Assembly (NCBI GenBank): GCA_002104905.1 | Contig: MCFE01000338.1 | Location: forward strand, 28,228-92,227 | Origin: Basidiobolus meristosporus CBS 931.73 | Taxonomy: Eukaryota; Basidiobolomycota; Basidiobolomycetes; Basidiobolales; Basidiobolaceae | DNA: 64,000 nucleotides | Direction of reading: 5' to 3' | Shown here: positions 21,793 to 32,069 of the stretch, piece after piece | How positions within the stretch are numbered: position 1 is the first letter of the stretch | Layout: each line of letters starts with the position of its first letter | Notes under the pieces: generated by a model | Seen by the model: only the letters and a program-made list of their open reading frames with translations | Told to the model about the DNA's origin: nothing | Database searches by the model: none | Made by a program: the position numbers and the translations under genes

Positions 21793-23339
21793 CTACATCA
21801 CGAGCAACGTGTCGTAGTCATGCTCGCTGACCACAACCTCAATTGATTCCCCTTCGTTTTGAAACTGTTTCTCAAGCCTTGGTTTGAGTACGTGGTGAAG
21901 GTAGCTGCGTTCAGTATTTGGGTCTTGACCTGGCCACCCGAAAAGTTAGACTCGAACTCCAAAAAAAGGAATAACCCAAAGTCCCCGCTTACATAGAATT
22001 ACGCTCGTGCCCCTGGACGCAGCCATCAGCATGTCTTGACGGGACATTTCTCGAGTAAAATACACATCTGCTTTTACCGCGGCGAACACTGAAGGGTCTA
22101 AATAAACAAGAGTGAGGAGACGATAAAAACCGACACATCAGAGAAACTCCGCTTTACTTGAGCCGGCGTAGATCCCGATGGTACGAATGTTTTGTGAAAA
22201 GACGCCATCCTGTTGCGCATGCCTTTGCGATGGCGCCACTCGTACATGCTTTACGCTGAGATTGAGTTTGAGTCGAGCCACTATCATATCAAGGGAGGTG
22301 GGGTGGCTTAACGTCAATATTCGGACCACTCCGGAGCCGTCGAGTTCTACATGGAATTTAGCTTAGATTGTGCAATTAATGAAGCTGCGGAAAACCCTAC
22401 CGGTGGCACCAGGACTGAGGGCCATCGATGTGATGATTCCGTCTCCTAAAGCGCGACCCATCCAGTCACACACTACGAAGAGCATCCATTAAGTTCGCGC
22501 ATTATGTTACACAATATTGCATCCGTCACTAACCACCACCGTCACAATTGTCCAGAGCTGAGTGCGGCGAGTACACTGATATTCCATTGACAATACAGTT
22601 CATAATCAACGCCTGGCGCTCATCCGCCATATTCAACCTCTTCAATGGTTCGAACATCGGGGGTCGATAAGATATGATGACTCCGACTTTGGGATCAGCT
22701 ACAGCGTCATCTAGGACTTGTTTCGTCAGGTCAGTTGTCAAAATCACACGAGTAGCAAACTGACGAGTCTTCGGCGGCTCTGGAGATTCTAGTCAGTATA
22801 ATGTTGCTAAGTGACTATGTGGTCCACGAAGAAATACCTATCAATAGTCCCACATTGTCCCAAGTTGTATCAGCGAGGGAAAGTGGGGCTATTATTTCCA
22901 TGTGTCTCTCTACGCGAGATATCAGAGATTCGGAATTCGTCGAATTCATCACCAGATCGGGTGGAAATGTGAAGTGCTCCATAGATATCAAGGGTGGTGT
23001 AGGGCAGGATACCTGTATTGCGGAGGTTGGGGTTCGCGGGGTGGATGTTTGCGCATTCTCCAGCATAGAGCCTTCCAACAAAAGGCTCTCGTGCTTTCTA
23101 GGCGCAGACTCGTCTTGTGGAGGCAGCGTTCCAGTGAAATACTGGCAATTCTCCAAATGCTTTCTACAGTTGGCCTTCTTGTTAAGGATCTTCTGCTGAA
23201 AGGCCACCGTCTCCCCCTTTCTCTCCGCACAATATTTACATACTGCAAAACGATCCTTCTTGTTCGCCATCTCGTCTAACACTATGAAATGCTCGGAGAG
23301 TTCATGTCGAGGTCTACCGCGCTTTCTTACTTCTTTCAT
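21793..23339 (-). CDS. NIF3-family protein fused to an N-terminal AT-hook and BED-like zinc finger
   Basis: Six exons: 22838..23339, 22537..22788, 22401..22472, 22158..22361, 21993..22097, 21793..21929; all junctions keep frame, 423 aa. Residues 1-13 contain an AT-hook (RKRGRPRH). Residues about 20-68 form a BED-like C2HC finger: VCKYCAERKGE, then CRKHLENCQYF. After a Ser/Pro/Thr linker the NIF3 fold begins at about residue 140: VERHMEIIAPLSLADTTWDN, VGLLI. It continues through ILTTDLTKQVLDDAV, NGISVYSPHSALDNCDG, DWMGRALGD, SGVVRILTLSHPTSLDM and VYFTREMSRQDMLMAAS to SYLHHVLKPRLEKQF. NIF3 proteins (yeast Nif3, human NIF3L1, bacterial DUF34/YbgI) are metal-binding with debated function. The finger, linker and first NIF3 strand share one uninterrupted exon, so the fusion is seen directly. 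Confidence 0.9.
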
Positions 23340-23647
23340 TTTTTAATACTCTATGGCTCCTTTTTCCTTCCACTAAACTCTTCCCAGTCATTAACGCCTT
23401 GTTGCCGTCGCGGGATATCAACACACCAGCAGGCTCAGATGGAAGAAATTTTTGCAAATGCCGTCTCCACGGCTCGGAAATTAAGTTGCTAATCGAATTA
23501 CTCATCCCATTGCCAACATGTTTCCAAATAGACAATTCCACAATATTCAATACCGAAATCGCGAGTTTAAATGCTCCACGAGTACCTAAGTTACTGGTAT
23601 TGGTAATCTTCAATCTTGTCCATTAGCTGGTTATAGCTACTGAAGCA

Positions 23648-24635
23648 ATGACTGAAAACGCTTTGGTCCCTTGGAGGTTCTGTAATCCGTACGCCAACCA
23701 GAAATACGATCCGGTCAGATCGTTTATTTTTAACGGGCATGAAAGTAAGCGGGGTGTATATGTTGGTGTGAATGACCGCTTACTTACCTTCTTCCAGTTG
23801 TCATACAACAGAATCAAGACCAGAAGATAGACATCACCCAAAACACCGGGAATATTGTGTGGGATGGGGTAAGAGTACTGAAATCGCCGGCGTGGTATAT
23901 TGGCTAACTCTGAGGCCCGAGCAGGCTTATATTCTGTCGAGATTCATACAGAAGCATGTGAAAGTAAAGGGGAAGAGATGCGTTGAGCTTGGTGCCGGGA
24001 CAGGCTTGGTGGGCCTCGTAACTTGGTCACTTGGTTTGTTAGCTGGCGACAAGTAATGGGCAGCGCCACATCTACTAACCGACCAATTTGACAAAAAGGC
24101 GGAAAAGTAGTCCTAACAGAGATACCAGACTTGATAGAGCTGACACAGAAAAACGTCGAGTTGAATACTCGCGCCCTAGTTGGTGACCTTTCGGAAGAAG
24201 ACGTTGATGTCAAAGTGCTGAGTTGGTACAGTGGTTGAGCGAAGATTCTTGAATGAAAGTGGTATTCAATCTTTACTACAGGGGGGATGAAGCCCAGATA
24301 AACGACCTGTCGCCCCCGTACGAAGTGATTCTAGGTTCAGAGATATTGTATCTAAAAGACTTCCACAAAGATCTGTTAAAGACACTTTGTCGATTGTCTG
24401 ATTCGAAGACGGAGATCTATATGGTATATAAGGAACGAGGCTTGGGTGAAGAGAAGTTCTTTATGCTGGCTAAGAGGTTCTCCTTCGATATCGAACAGGT
24501 GACTACTCCCCCGCTCGCAGTGATAGCATCATTTTCCTCATCTCAATATTCTAGGTACCCAACGAAATGATCGACGAAGAATTCCAAAACCAGCCGTATC
24601 GAGTGTTCAAGATGAAAAAGCTGGATGGGCCTTAG
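23648..24635 (+). CDS. METTL21/EFM-type protein lysine methyltransferase
   Basis: Six exons: 23648..23744, 23798..23868, 23925..24033, 24099..24225, 24282..24498, 24555..24635; 233 aa in frame throughout. Seven-beta-strand methyltransferase. Seen: NTGNIVWDG (substrate-side W/D), AYILSRFIQKHVKVKGKRCV, the SAM-binding ELGAGTGLVGL, VLTEIPDLIELTQKNVELN (acidic residue after strand 2), LSWGDEAQI (post-II), YEVILGSEILYLKDFHKDLL (motif akin to DxxY), and the late strand IYMVYKERGLGEEKFF. Members methylate lysines on eEF1A, HSP70 or related chaperones in the cytosol; which target applies here is unknown. It is divergent from the NIF3 fusion gene across 308 bases. Confidence 0.88.
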
Positions 24636-24778
24636 ATCAATGATCGTTTATACAGGTTATTTTTGTAAGAACAAAGCAGCCGAAGTGGATTGACAGGAGT
24701 CAAACTATAGAAATTAAATTTTTACAAAAAGGAGCTATTTGACGTTCTAGTGAGGTGGGAAATAAGCCAAAATCTAAT

Positions 24779-25707
24779 CTAATCTCTCTTCTTGAATCTT
24801 TTCTTGAAATGCTTCCTGCCTCCAGCTTGTTTGGTTTCTTGAACCTCCAAGAACTTGCGCTTGAAGTAGCGTTTGGAATCGGTGTCAGCCATAAGCTCGC
24901 CCAGGATGGTTTCCTTGCGCTCTCTGCGCGTGAGACGAGCAGAGTAGAACTCTCCTGCACCCTCGATGATGGTTCCAACCTGGGAAAGACGAGAAAGGTT
25001 GGTACGGGTGCTGGTACATGGAAATCATTGCAAAGGTGAAGAGTACCTGGAAGTATTTTGGAAGTTCTTTGCTGTTATCCTTCTTGTAATGACGCTTAGG
25101 ATCCAAAACATTTCTCAGCTTGATCAAAGTCAAATCCCTCTTCAACTCGTCGGTGATATCAGGTGCGGGCATGTCGAACCATTTCGCGCCAGCAGTCTTT
25201 TCCTTTTCCTAATGGCATCCAGATTGAGTCAAACTAACTCATTGTTGGGGAACTACTTCAAACGCAATCGGCAATACCTTGGCAAGTTCTTTTCTGGTTG
25301 GCAACTCAGCCTTCAATAATTTCCGAGTTGGGAGCTTTTCGAGTGCCTTAGTTTGCTCAGCAGAAGCATCGTCATCTTCCAAGGCCACGGCAGTATTCTT
25401 CATTTTAGAGACTCCCTTTTTTTTGGTCTCGATGTAAAGGTTCTCTTTGATTTTCAATCCAGAATCGAGCGAAGGGAACCTGTTATCTAGTTAAAAAATC
25501 TGCATATTTATCAGCTCTAGAAGCTACGCATAGATACCTCATGAGAGAAGGTTTCGGTTGTTTTCTGTAAGGTGGAGATGGTTTAGAATCTGGGTGATTT
25601 GCAGTAATTAGTGGTGTCGCAGCTTACTTGTTTTCCTGAGATTTCAAGTTCTGAGCAGCTGCATTGAGCAAAGCATCCAATTCAGTATCCTCGAACAGCG
25701 CAGCCAT
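24779..25707 (-). CDS. FCF2: FCF2-type pre-rRNA processing factor (DNTTIP2 homologue)
   Basis: Five exons: 25628..25707, 25538..25564, 25278..25479, 25047..25208, 24779..24979; frame-consistent, 223 aa. Exon 2 is only 27 bases. The C-terminal half is the Fcf2 domain: KWFDMPAPDITDELKRDLTL, IKLRNVLDPKRHYKKD, LPKYFQVGTIIEGAGEFYSA and RLTRRERKETILGELMAD. A basic tail follows (KHFKKRFKKRD). Yeast Fcf2 is nucleolar and required for the early 35S pre-rRNA cleavages that make 18S rRNA. The short N-terminus is acidic/helical. Two genes away, RRP36 acts in the same SSU processome pathway. Confidence 0.92.
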
Positions 25708-26052
25708 GTTAACAGAAATGTACTAAGGAAAGTAGCAGTGTCGACTGGAGCCCAACACTTTAAACTCTGGTTAAATTCGTTTTCATCAAGTACACCATCT
25801 CCCAATGTTAGGAATTTTCTTTTTTTTTCTTTCTGGTCATAGTGGTAGGATTCATTCATGACGATTCCAGAATATTTGATTCCCGTCAAAACCCCCATTA
25901 GATTTATTCTGTTGTTCCCGAATAATTGAGGACCAACACCACCACACGAATATACAGATACCAACTTAGGGTCAAACCAGAGGTAGGAGTAACCAAATTC
26001 TACCTAGTCATTGCCCACGTATTGTCGTGAAATGTCATCTAACATGAAGTGG

Positions 26053-26642
26053 TTACTGAACATGAACAACATCCGAGGAGAACATGACTTTAATAATGCG
26101 AATAAAGTTGGAACAAAGTGAAGTGTTTATGAGAAAAAGACGATTTTCAGTATCTAGCGATTTCCCTAGAACTAAACGAGAAACCAACAACGAGGTGTTA
26201 GGTGAGGTGAATATAGATATAGACCAACGCCAGAAAAGAGAACGTGTACTCACATCAGCCAAAGTGTCCTTGATTTCTCTAGGGCCACGGACCTTGTTGG
26301 TGCGAAGGGATTTGAGATAGGCAAGTGCGAGGTGACGGCAGTTCTCGTAGTGGTTAACACCTTGAGTTCTATAACATTCACGAAGTTTCTTTTTGACGAT
26401 TCTCTCTTCCATTAATTTAACCCAGTCCTCACGAACCCTTTGGTTACGAGCAGCCAAGACAGCTAAAGACAGCAAAATCCAAGCGGAGGCAAAGCTTGGT
26501 TACATGGATGCACTTCTCGAACAGAGATAACTTAAGATATCTGGCTATTACCTTCGCGGTCATCTTTGTCGACCTCCTCAATTTCAGGGACTTTGGGGTA
26601 GGTTTTGTGTTCGGGGTATTTCCAGCTCTCAGTGGCACTCAT
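26053..26642 (-). CDS. NADH:ubiquinone oxidoreductase subunit NDUFB10-like (complex I PDSW)
   Basis: Exon 1 26552..26642 (MSATESWKYPEHKTYPKVPE) and exon 2 26254..26462 (VREDWVKLMEERIVKKKLRE, CYRTQGVNHYENCRHLALAY) are joined by an 89-base intron. The two cysteines in CYRTQGVNHYENC fit the NDUFB10 twin-cysteine core of this accessory complex I membrane-arm subunit. Exon 2 ends KDTLAD followed by GTGAGT. The next good acceptor (TTCAG at about 26056) is followed immediately by TAA, so the third exon would start with the stop codon and the protein would be 100 aa. An alternative nearer acceptor (TTTAG) gives one extra residue before a stop. Without splicing the frame reads into non-family sequence. 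Confidence 0.78.
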
Positions 26643-27040
26643 GGTTTTTGTAAATCACTTTGATGGGGAGGTTAAAGATATAAATAAAAAAGAAAGCGAC
26701 AGAGTTTCTTTCGTGGTTGAGAAATAATTACTGGGCTCACCTTTTGAAAGCTCTCGCCAATTTTCCACCAAGAAGGGTATTTCATCTGGCTCTCAATTCG
26801 AGTAAAAGTTGGAGCCCCATAAGCTTCCCCATCGCAATATGCGGATCTGACTCACCCCATGACCTTGGGAGTTATGCAAGAAATAATCCCACTTCGTCTA
26901 TCGGTACATAAACATATTCAGGATAGATTGAAATCCAAGTCACGTTCTTTTGTTTCTTTTTTTCTCTCAAGATTTTGGGTGTGAAGTATCTGGCTTTCGG
27001 TGTACAGTCAATCCCTCTCTATTTTTTGGAAACTCTCACC
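26643..27040. promoter_or_regulatory. Divergent promoter NDUFB10 / RRP36
   Basis: About 400 bases between two divergent starts. A polypyrimidine-rich tract (TTTTGTTTCTTTTTTTCTCTC, about 26948-26968) lies upstream of RRP36. No discrete factor site can be assigned. Confidence 0.4.
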
Positions 27041-28063
27041 ATGCCTCGCCAAGACGACGAAGAGATCTCTTTCGAACAACTAGCTAGAATCCAAAAGGAA
27101 ATCGGCCTGAAAGAATTCCACAAAAAATTCAGAACGAAAGCACAAGAGGAAAGTGACGACGACGACGACGACGAGGAAGAGGTGGACATCAACAGCTCTG
27201 ATGAGTTTTCTGAAGAATCCGACTCCGCTCCCGAAGAGGTCACCACCTCCAAGAAAGGAAGAGGAAGCAAGAAGAAGTACTCAAGAGTCCCTCTACTTCT
27301 CTTCAACGAGCCTCGACTAATCAGTGTTCTCGGAATTTTCGTTTAGGCCCATGGAAGTCACTTCGAAGAGACCGGTCAGTCGCTTCAGAAATGTTGTAGA
27401 GGGGCCAAAACTAGTACGTGTTATCATTTATTCTGCCGCCTGTCTCGTTCTACCTGGACTAACCCCCTTTCTTCTACAAGAAAACTCGTGATCCCCGCTT
27501 CGATAACCTATCTGGAAAATTGAATGAGGAGATGTTTGGTAAATCCTATCAATTTTTGGAGAACTACAAGTCCGATGAGCTGAGAATGCTCCGTGAGTCC
27601 ATCGCTAAAGAGAGAGATCCTAAGCAAGTGGAGAAACTGAAGAGTCAGCTTCAGAGAATGGTATGTTGATGGAAACCCCAGCCCCGTAGGAGCATGGCGC
27701 GCTGACAACCCAGTTCTTTTTAGCAATCCCAACAAGCGGCCATGAAGGAGAAACATCGCAAACAAGAAATCAAGCACAGTAGAAAGAAGGCCGAAATGGA
27801 GATGGTTTCCAAGGGAAAGAAGCCATTCTTCTTGAAGAGATGTACGTATTTGTTCAAGTACCCAATCCGACTCTTCTTATAACAGCCTGCTGACACCTTC
27901 CCTTCCAGCCGAGCTCAAGAAACTGGAGCTTGTTGATAAATTCAAAAATCTCAAGGAAGCCGGTAGCATTGACAAGGTTATCGAGAAGCGCAGAAAACAC
28001 AATGCCGCCAAACAACACAAACGCATCCCCTTCAAGAGAAGAAGAACCGAAGGCGATCAATAA
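27041..28063 (+). CDS. RRP36: rRNA biogenesis protein RRP36
   Basis: Five exons: 27041..27276, 27347..27413, 27481..27660, 27724..27841, 27909..28063; 251 aa in frame. The acidic N-terminus (ESDDDDDDEEEVDINSSDEF) is followed by the Rrp36 core: MEVTSKRPVSRFRNVVEGPK, TRDPRFDNLSGKLNEEMFGK, SYQFLENYKSDELRMLRESI and RKQEIKHSRKKAEMEMVSKG. The C-terminal KKPFFLKRSELKKLELVDKF segment and basic tail are also typical. Rrp36 is a nucleolar SSU-processome protein needed for early cleavages of pre-rRNA. In yeast it works in the same 90S particle as Fcf2, encoded two genes to the left. Confidence 0.93.
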
Positions 28064-28455
28064 TCCAGCAGCCATCTATGATATTCTCATTTGTATTTTA
28101 ATCTTGTTTTTGAGCTTAGAAGAATAGCAAATATGCTCGGGAATGTTTAGCTTAATTTATTGTGTTGCCTCATCAAATGTATAGTGAAGTAAAATAAGGT
28201 TCATTTGCTCTGACCATTGTTGTTTGTAATGCTTGGAATGTTGGGGCTGCGATTATTGATTACGACGGTGTTAGCATGTACGTAAGAATATATAGCTACA
28301 ATTACCGCCAGCTCATACATGGCTGAGTAGACTAGAATATCTAGTGCATAATAATCCACGCTGTAGTAATTTAAACCAAGAATTGCCAACATAATGAATA
28401 CCCCTCTTGACTGATGAAATCGTCAGTGACATCAAGCTCTGTGTATTACATTTCA
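28064..28455. other. Intergenic
   Basis: About 390 AT-rich bases holding the RRP36 3' end. A minus-strand ORF at 28201-28392 has no protein-like features. Nothing else is seen. Confidence 0.45.
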
Positions 28456-28647
28456 ATGAGGTTTACCACCATCCTCTTGCTCTCGGTCTCCGCCGCATCT
28501 TTACTCGCAGCATCACCCATGGACCGGGTGACCACAAACGGTGTCAGAGAAATCCGCTATTGGGAAAGTGAACAATCCCCGGATGGGATATCTGTGGAGA
28601 GCTCTGTTGGTAAGGATGGAAAGGACGGCAAAGACGGTGAATCCTAA
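28456..28647 (+). CDS. Very small secreted protein with KDG repeats
   Basis: A 63-aa frame starts MRFTTILLLSVSAASLLAAS, a textbook signal peptide with an AxA-type cleavage region. The mature peptide of about 40 residues is polar and ends in a triple repeat KDGKDGKDG before ES. There are no cysteines. Not recognised. It resembles the class of small secreted fungal proteins or propeptides, but it is short enough to be a chance ORF. Confidence 0.45.
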   Translation: MRFTTILLLSVSAASLLAASPMDRVTTNGVREIRYWESEQSPDGISVESSVGKDGKDGKDGES

Positions 28648-28907
28648 CTTGCATTTGACGATGTGGCTTCTCCAGCTTCATAATATATTCATATTATTTT
28701 GGAAGATAGTTTAGTCCCAATTGTAGAGCAAATCCACGATAAGATCTACCAAAATAAACACTCCTGAAACCATGGAGCGATGATCCTTTACTTATATCTT
28801 TGGGATGTTTCCAATAATCATATCGCTATTCTTATAAGGCAGCCTCTCTATACCTGGTTTCGTAGAAATGACCAGGCCCAAGGAATGCTCACGTTGATTC
28901 CTATTCC

Positions 28908-29428
28908 CTATACCTCCTCCAACGGCTCCTCCTCCAGGATCCTATTCAGCTCTGTGTATGAGCGATACTCTCGCCGAGACCGTAAACGAGCGTCAGCCGC
29001 GGCGGATGCTCCAAGGAAGACAGAACTACCAAGCAGGTTTGCCTTTATGAAGGAAAAAGGTGAAGTAAGCAACAACTCGGGAAATATTAGCAAATAGTAC
29101 TCTTTACGCAAATATCAAGCCAGTCGAATTGCTTATACGGCAATAACCCTTGAACAAACTCGCTCGAAAGGCCTAGGGCGAGCGCGGCGAGTGCGGCTCT
29201 CATAACATTTTGAGCCAGAGTGGGGGAATTTAGGAAGAAGTAGATAAGTGAAGTCAGGAATCCAAAGCAAAAGAAGTGTAGGACTTTGTCGTTAATCTCT
29301 ACCTCCAGCCCAGGTGCGAAACCAAGAAATGCCATAAAAAGGCACCAAACTACGATGACCACGCCCAGAATCCACCTCATTGACCGAAACGTGGCATTTA
29401 ACAGCGTTAGGCTGCAAGCACGAAGCAA
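28908..29428 (-). CDS. VanZ-like membrane protein
   Basis: Two exons, 29108..29428 and 28908..29042, with an intron at 29043..29107; 151 aa (a start at 29380 is also possible). Three or four hydrophobic segments: WILGVVIVVWCLFMAFLGF, VLHFFCFGFLTSLIYFFL, and AALAALALGLSSEFVQGLLP. The VanZ core is seen as NDKVLHF, SSEFVQGLLPYKQFDWLDI and, after the intron, ANLLGSSVF. It ends in an Arg/Glu-rich cytosolic tail (RLRSRREYRSY). VanZ-like proteins occur across bacteria and in many fungi; no fungal function is established. Confidence 0.78.
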
Positions 29429-29540
29429 TTCACGGCTTTAATACGTTGTGATCGGATAACGAGATTTCTGGAGCGCTCCAAACTATTCGCATAAAATTAG
29501 TCACGAGTGCTCGGTTTCGGATAAGCATTGGTGGTGACAG

Positions 29541-29622
29541 AATCTGAATAGCCTTAACCTCGAAGTTGACCTCTTGCTATTCAATAGCAGAGATCAACTT
29601 CGAGGTTAAGGTTATTCAGATT
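29541..29622. repeat. 82-bp near-perfect palindrome (hairpin)
   Basis: Arms 29541-29581 and 29583-29622 are inverted copies of about 40 bases separated by one base, differing at about three positions. The core shared block is CCTTAACCTCGAAGTTGA and its complement. It sits between the VanZ-like and p24 genes, about 110 bases upstream of the VanZ start. It could extrude as a cruciform, be a tiny foldback element, or be a regulatory palindrome. It contains no tRNA-like features. Confidence 0.9.
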
Positions 29623-29907
29623 GAGTAGGTGGTTCAATGACGAGGAAAGCAAAGTGTTGACTTCAGGTCACGTGGGAAGCAATTTAAACAATGAATGAAA
29701 ATGAACCAATCCAATCAACCCATGTAAGAGATCATGCTAGCGAGGACGCAAAAGAATCAACGTAATGTAACAATCAGACACTCATCAGGGTCAAGCCCAT
29801 ACTTAGCAAGTTACTTTTCTAGTTTTGCTGTTGTCCTTTCTCTTTGCTAGGTTACCTCAAGAACAGTGAAGGTTAAATTCGAAACCTAACTCGCACATAT
29901 CTCCATC

Positions 29908-30641
29908 ATGAAGAGTCTTACTGCTTTCGTGGCTCTTTTGAGTGTCTATATTACTCTTTTCTTGTCCACCTACACTCCAACCGTGCAAGCGACCGCTTTG
30001 ACATACTGGGTGCCTGCTAATGATAAAGCTTGTTTTTATGCTTGGGTAGATGCTGAAGGAAAGAAGGTTTCCTTCTATTTCGCGGTAAGCTAAACATAGA
30101 TTGGCCCTTGTTATTACCACTGCTTCTTGGAGTACTCATGAAAGCAATCTCCATCGAACAGGTGCAAACCGGTGGTAATTTCGATATCGACTACGAGATC
30201 TTAGACCCTAGATCACGCATCGTCGCCAAGGGCGAGAAGGAACGCCAGGGTGATATGGTATTCACTGGTAACGAGGTGGGAGAATACAGCTTCTGCTTCA
30301 GCAACGGCATGTCTACCTTTGCTGAGAAGCTGGTCGATTTCGACATCAGCGTTGAAAACGAAGTGAAGGCCATGTTGCCCCATAGACAAACCTTGGAAGA
30401 ACACCACACCAACCCTACTGAAGAATCCATTACCCGTATCGGTGGCTCTTTACACAACATTAACCGTATGCAGAAGTATTTCCGCACACGTGAGAACAGA
30501 AATTTTGCTACCGTGGAGTCCACCGAGTCCCGTATCTTCTGGTTCTCACTTCTAGAGTGCGCCCTTATTGTTGGTATTGCATCTCTCCAGGTCTTCGCCA
30601 TCCGTATGCTTTTCGCCACCAACAAGAAGGGTCACATTTAA
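29908..30641 (+). CDS. p24 family (EMP24/GP25L/Erp) cargo receptor of COPII/COPI vesicles
   Basis: Two exons, 29908..30084 and 30162..30641, with a 77-base intron; 218 aa. Signal peptide (MKSLTAFVALLSVYITLFLS) and then the GOLD domain: ALTYWVPANDKACFYAWVDA, FYFAVQTGGNFDIDYEILDP, GDMVFTGNEVGEYSFCFSNG (paired cysteines in CFYAW and SFCFSN). A coiled-coil neck (ITRIGGSLHNINRMQKYFRT) leads to a single membrane helix near the end (FWFSLLECALIVGIASLQVF) and a short cytosolic tail with a di-lysine (FATNKKGHI). Such proteins cycle between ER and Golgi and sort GPI-anchored cargo. The exact subfamily is not resolved. Confidence 0.93.
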
Positions 30642-31589
30642 TCGGTCCATCCGGTGCTTCCTGCTTATCTATTCTGTCAAGTAACCAATCTAGAGTCGAC
30701 TTTAGTGGTTCTTCTTTTAGTTACATTGGGATCCTCTGGGCTCTAAAAATCGCTTACAATGTATCTTTCCCAGAACACTTCGTAATTATTAAAAAATCTC
30801 TTTTCATAATGAATAAGCTGCGCCAAAGCAGAGCACCGTCGGAGGGGCGTAAATAACTCACTCCACGTTAGCATCATTTGTAAGATGTTGATTAGGTGAA
30901 TGGGGGGGGAATCCTGTTGTACTACCCCAAATTGCCCAATAACCATCCAAGATCATTCGCTTAACTGGCTACGATGCGTTCTACGATGCATATATGCCAA
31001 ATCCATTGGAGAAGCAGGGAGTGTTCTGAATTTTGAAACCATCATTGGCTCGTTGAAGGTGCATCGGACGTATCCGTGTGGACGAGAGTATTTCTCTATG
31101 CAAACTTTGCTCTCTATCTGGATGCACTCAACCTCTGACCAAACCCGTTGCTCCATGATACACAAAATCGAATCTGCTGCAACACAAGTAAGAATCCTGT
31201 TTGGTTCCTTGAGGAAGAAGATGTCACACTCTAGACAAATTGAAACAGCCGCTTGACTGGTTGATCCAAACAGATCGGCAATCTATAGCGACGTCAATGA
31301 GCATGATAGGACTATCAAAAAAGCTCGAACAAATCCGAGTAGCAGGAACGGAGGTCAAGGCAGGCGAGTGGCTGCATGATCGAGGAGTGGATTATGGGTG
31401 TCAACATTGGGTTTATTTCTGTTCGAGTTTTATGAGTCTGACAGGCAGATAAAGGCTAGAACAGCGAACTGCTCAACCAAATCGAAGTGGGAGGATTGAG
31501 AGCGGTAGGGTATGAGTTGTTGCACAAAAACGAATAGGAATATCAAAATGCTTGTTTCTTGTATGGTCAAGGAGATGGCTTCCGGGAGT
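30642..31589. other. Intergenic, about 950 bases
   Basis: No ORF with recognisable protein features. There is a run of eight G at about 30902-30909. I see no RNA gene. Confidence 0.5.
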
Positions 31590-32069
31590 TTATTGGTCTT
31601 GTGGGAGATGAACGAAGCCAGAACCCTTGTAACCTTCGGAGGTGATACCAGTGAGGGGATTGGCCTTTTGTTCCTTCATCCTCTCATTGGTAGCCTCTTG
31701 CCATTCCTTGGTAAGAGTATGAGGAGCAGGCTGTCCGGCTTGGCGAATGAGGTAGAAGAGACCGGTAGAGATAGCAAGAACTGCAACAACACCGTTGAAG
31801 ATCTTGATACCATCACCCTTCTCCAAAGGAGCCTTACGAAGGCCGTGGGGGCCAAAGGCAAGCCAGTAGGCGGCTTGCTTTTGGTCGAGGCTCAAGGCCT
31901 TCCAATCACCCTTTTGGGCCTCAACGATCTTGTTGTAGATTTTGGCCTTCTCCTCTTGAGCAAGGGTCTTCCATGAGCTACGGATGTTGTTCAAGGCAGG
32001 AGTGGAGGCAGTGGAAGCAGAGCGGGCGAAAGCTCTCTTGGCGTTAACGGAGGCAATGCGGGCGAACAT
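31590..32069 (-). CDS. Cytochrome c oxidase subunit 4 (yeast Cox5) mitochondrial precursor
   Basis: Intronless; 159 aa from the Met at 32069 (upstream in-frame codons lack family similarity). The presequence is MFARIASVNAKRAFARSAST. The mature protein shows RSSWKTLAQEEKAKIYNKIV, DWKALSLDQKQAAYWLAFGP HG, a single membrane helix (IFNGVVAVLAISTGLFYLIR) and the intermembrane tail LTKEWQEATNERMKEQKANP. This is the nuclear-encoded subunit that contacts Cox1 and regulates the oxidase. It lies head-to-head with an RCF2-type complex III/IV supercomplex factor. Confidence 0.93.
   Translation of the reverse strand: MFARIASVNAKRAFARSASTASTPALNNIRSSWKTLAQEEKAKIYNKIVEAQKGDWKALSLDQKQAAYWLAFGPHGLRKAPLEKGDGIKIFNGVVAVLAISTGLFYLIRQAGQPAPHTLTKEWQEATNERMKEQKANPLTGITSEGYKGSGFVHLPQDQ

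Noticed and set aside
28201-28392. 63-codon minus-strand ORF with hydrophobic stretches
   Set aside because: AT-rich chance frame in the intergenic region with no start context or homologue recognised.
29541-29622. tRNA or snoRNA gene
   Set aside because: The palindrome folds as one long stem with no cloverleaf, box C/D or H/ACA features.
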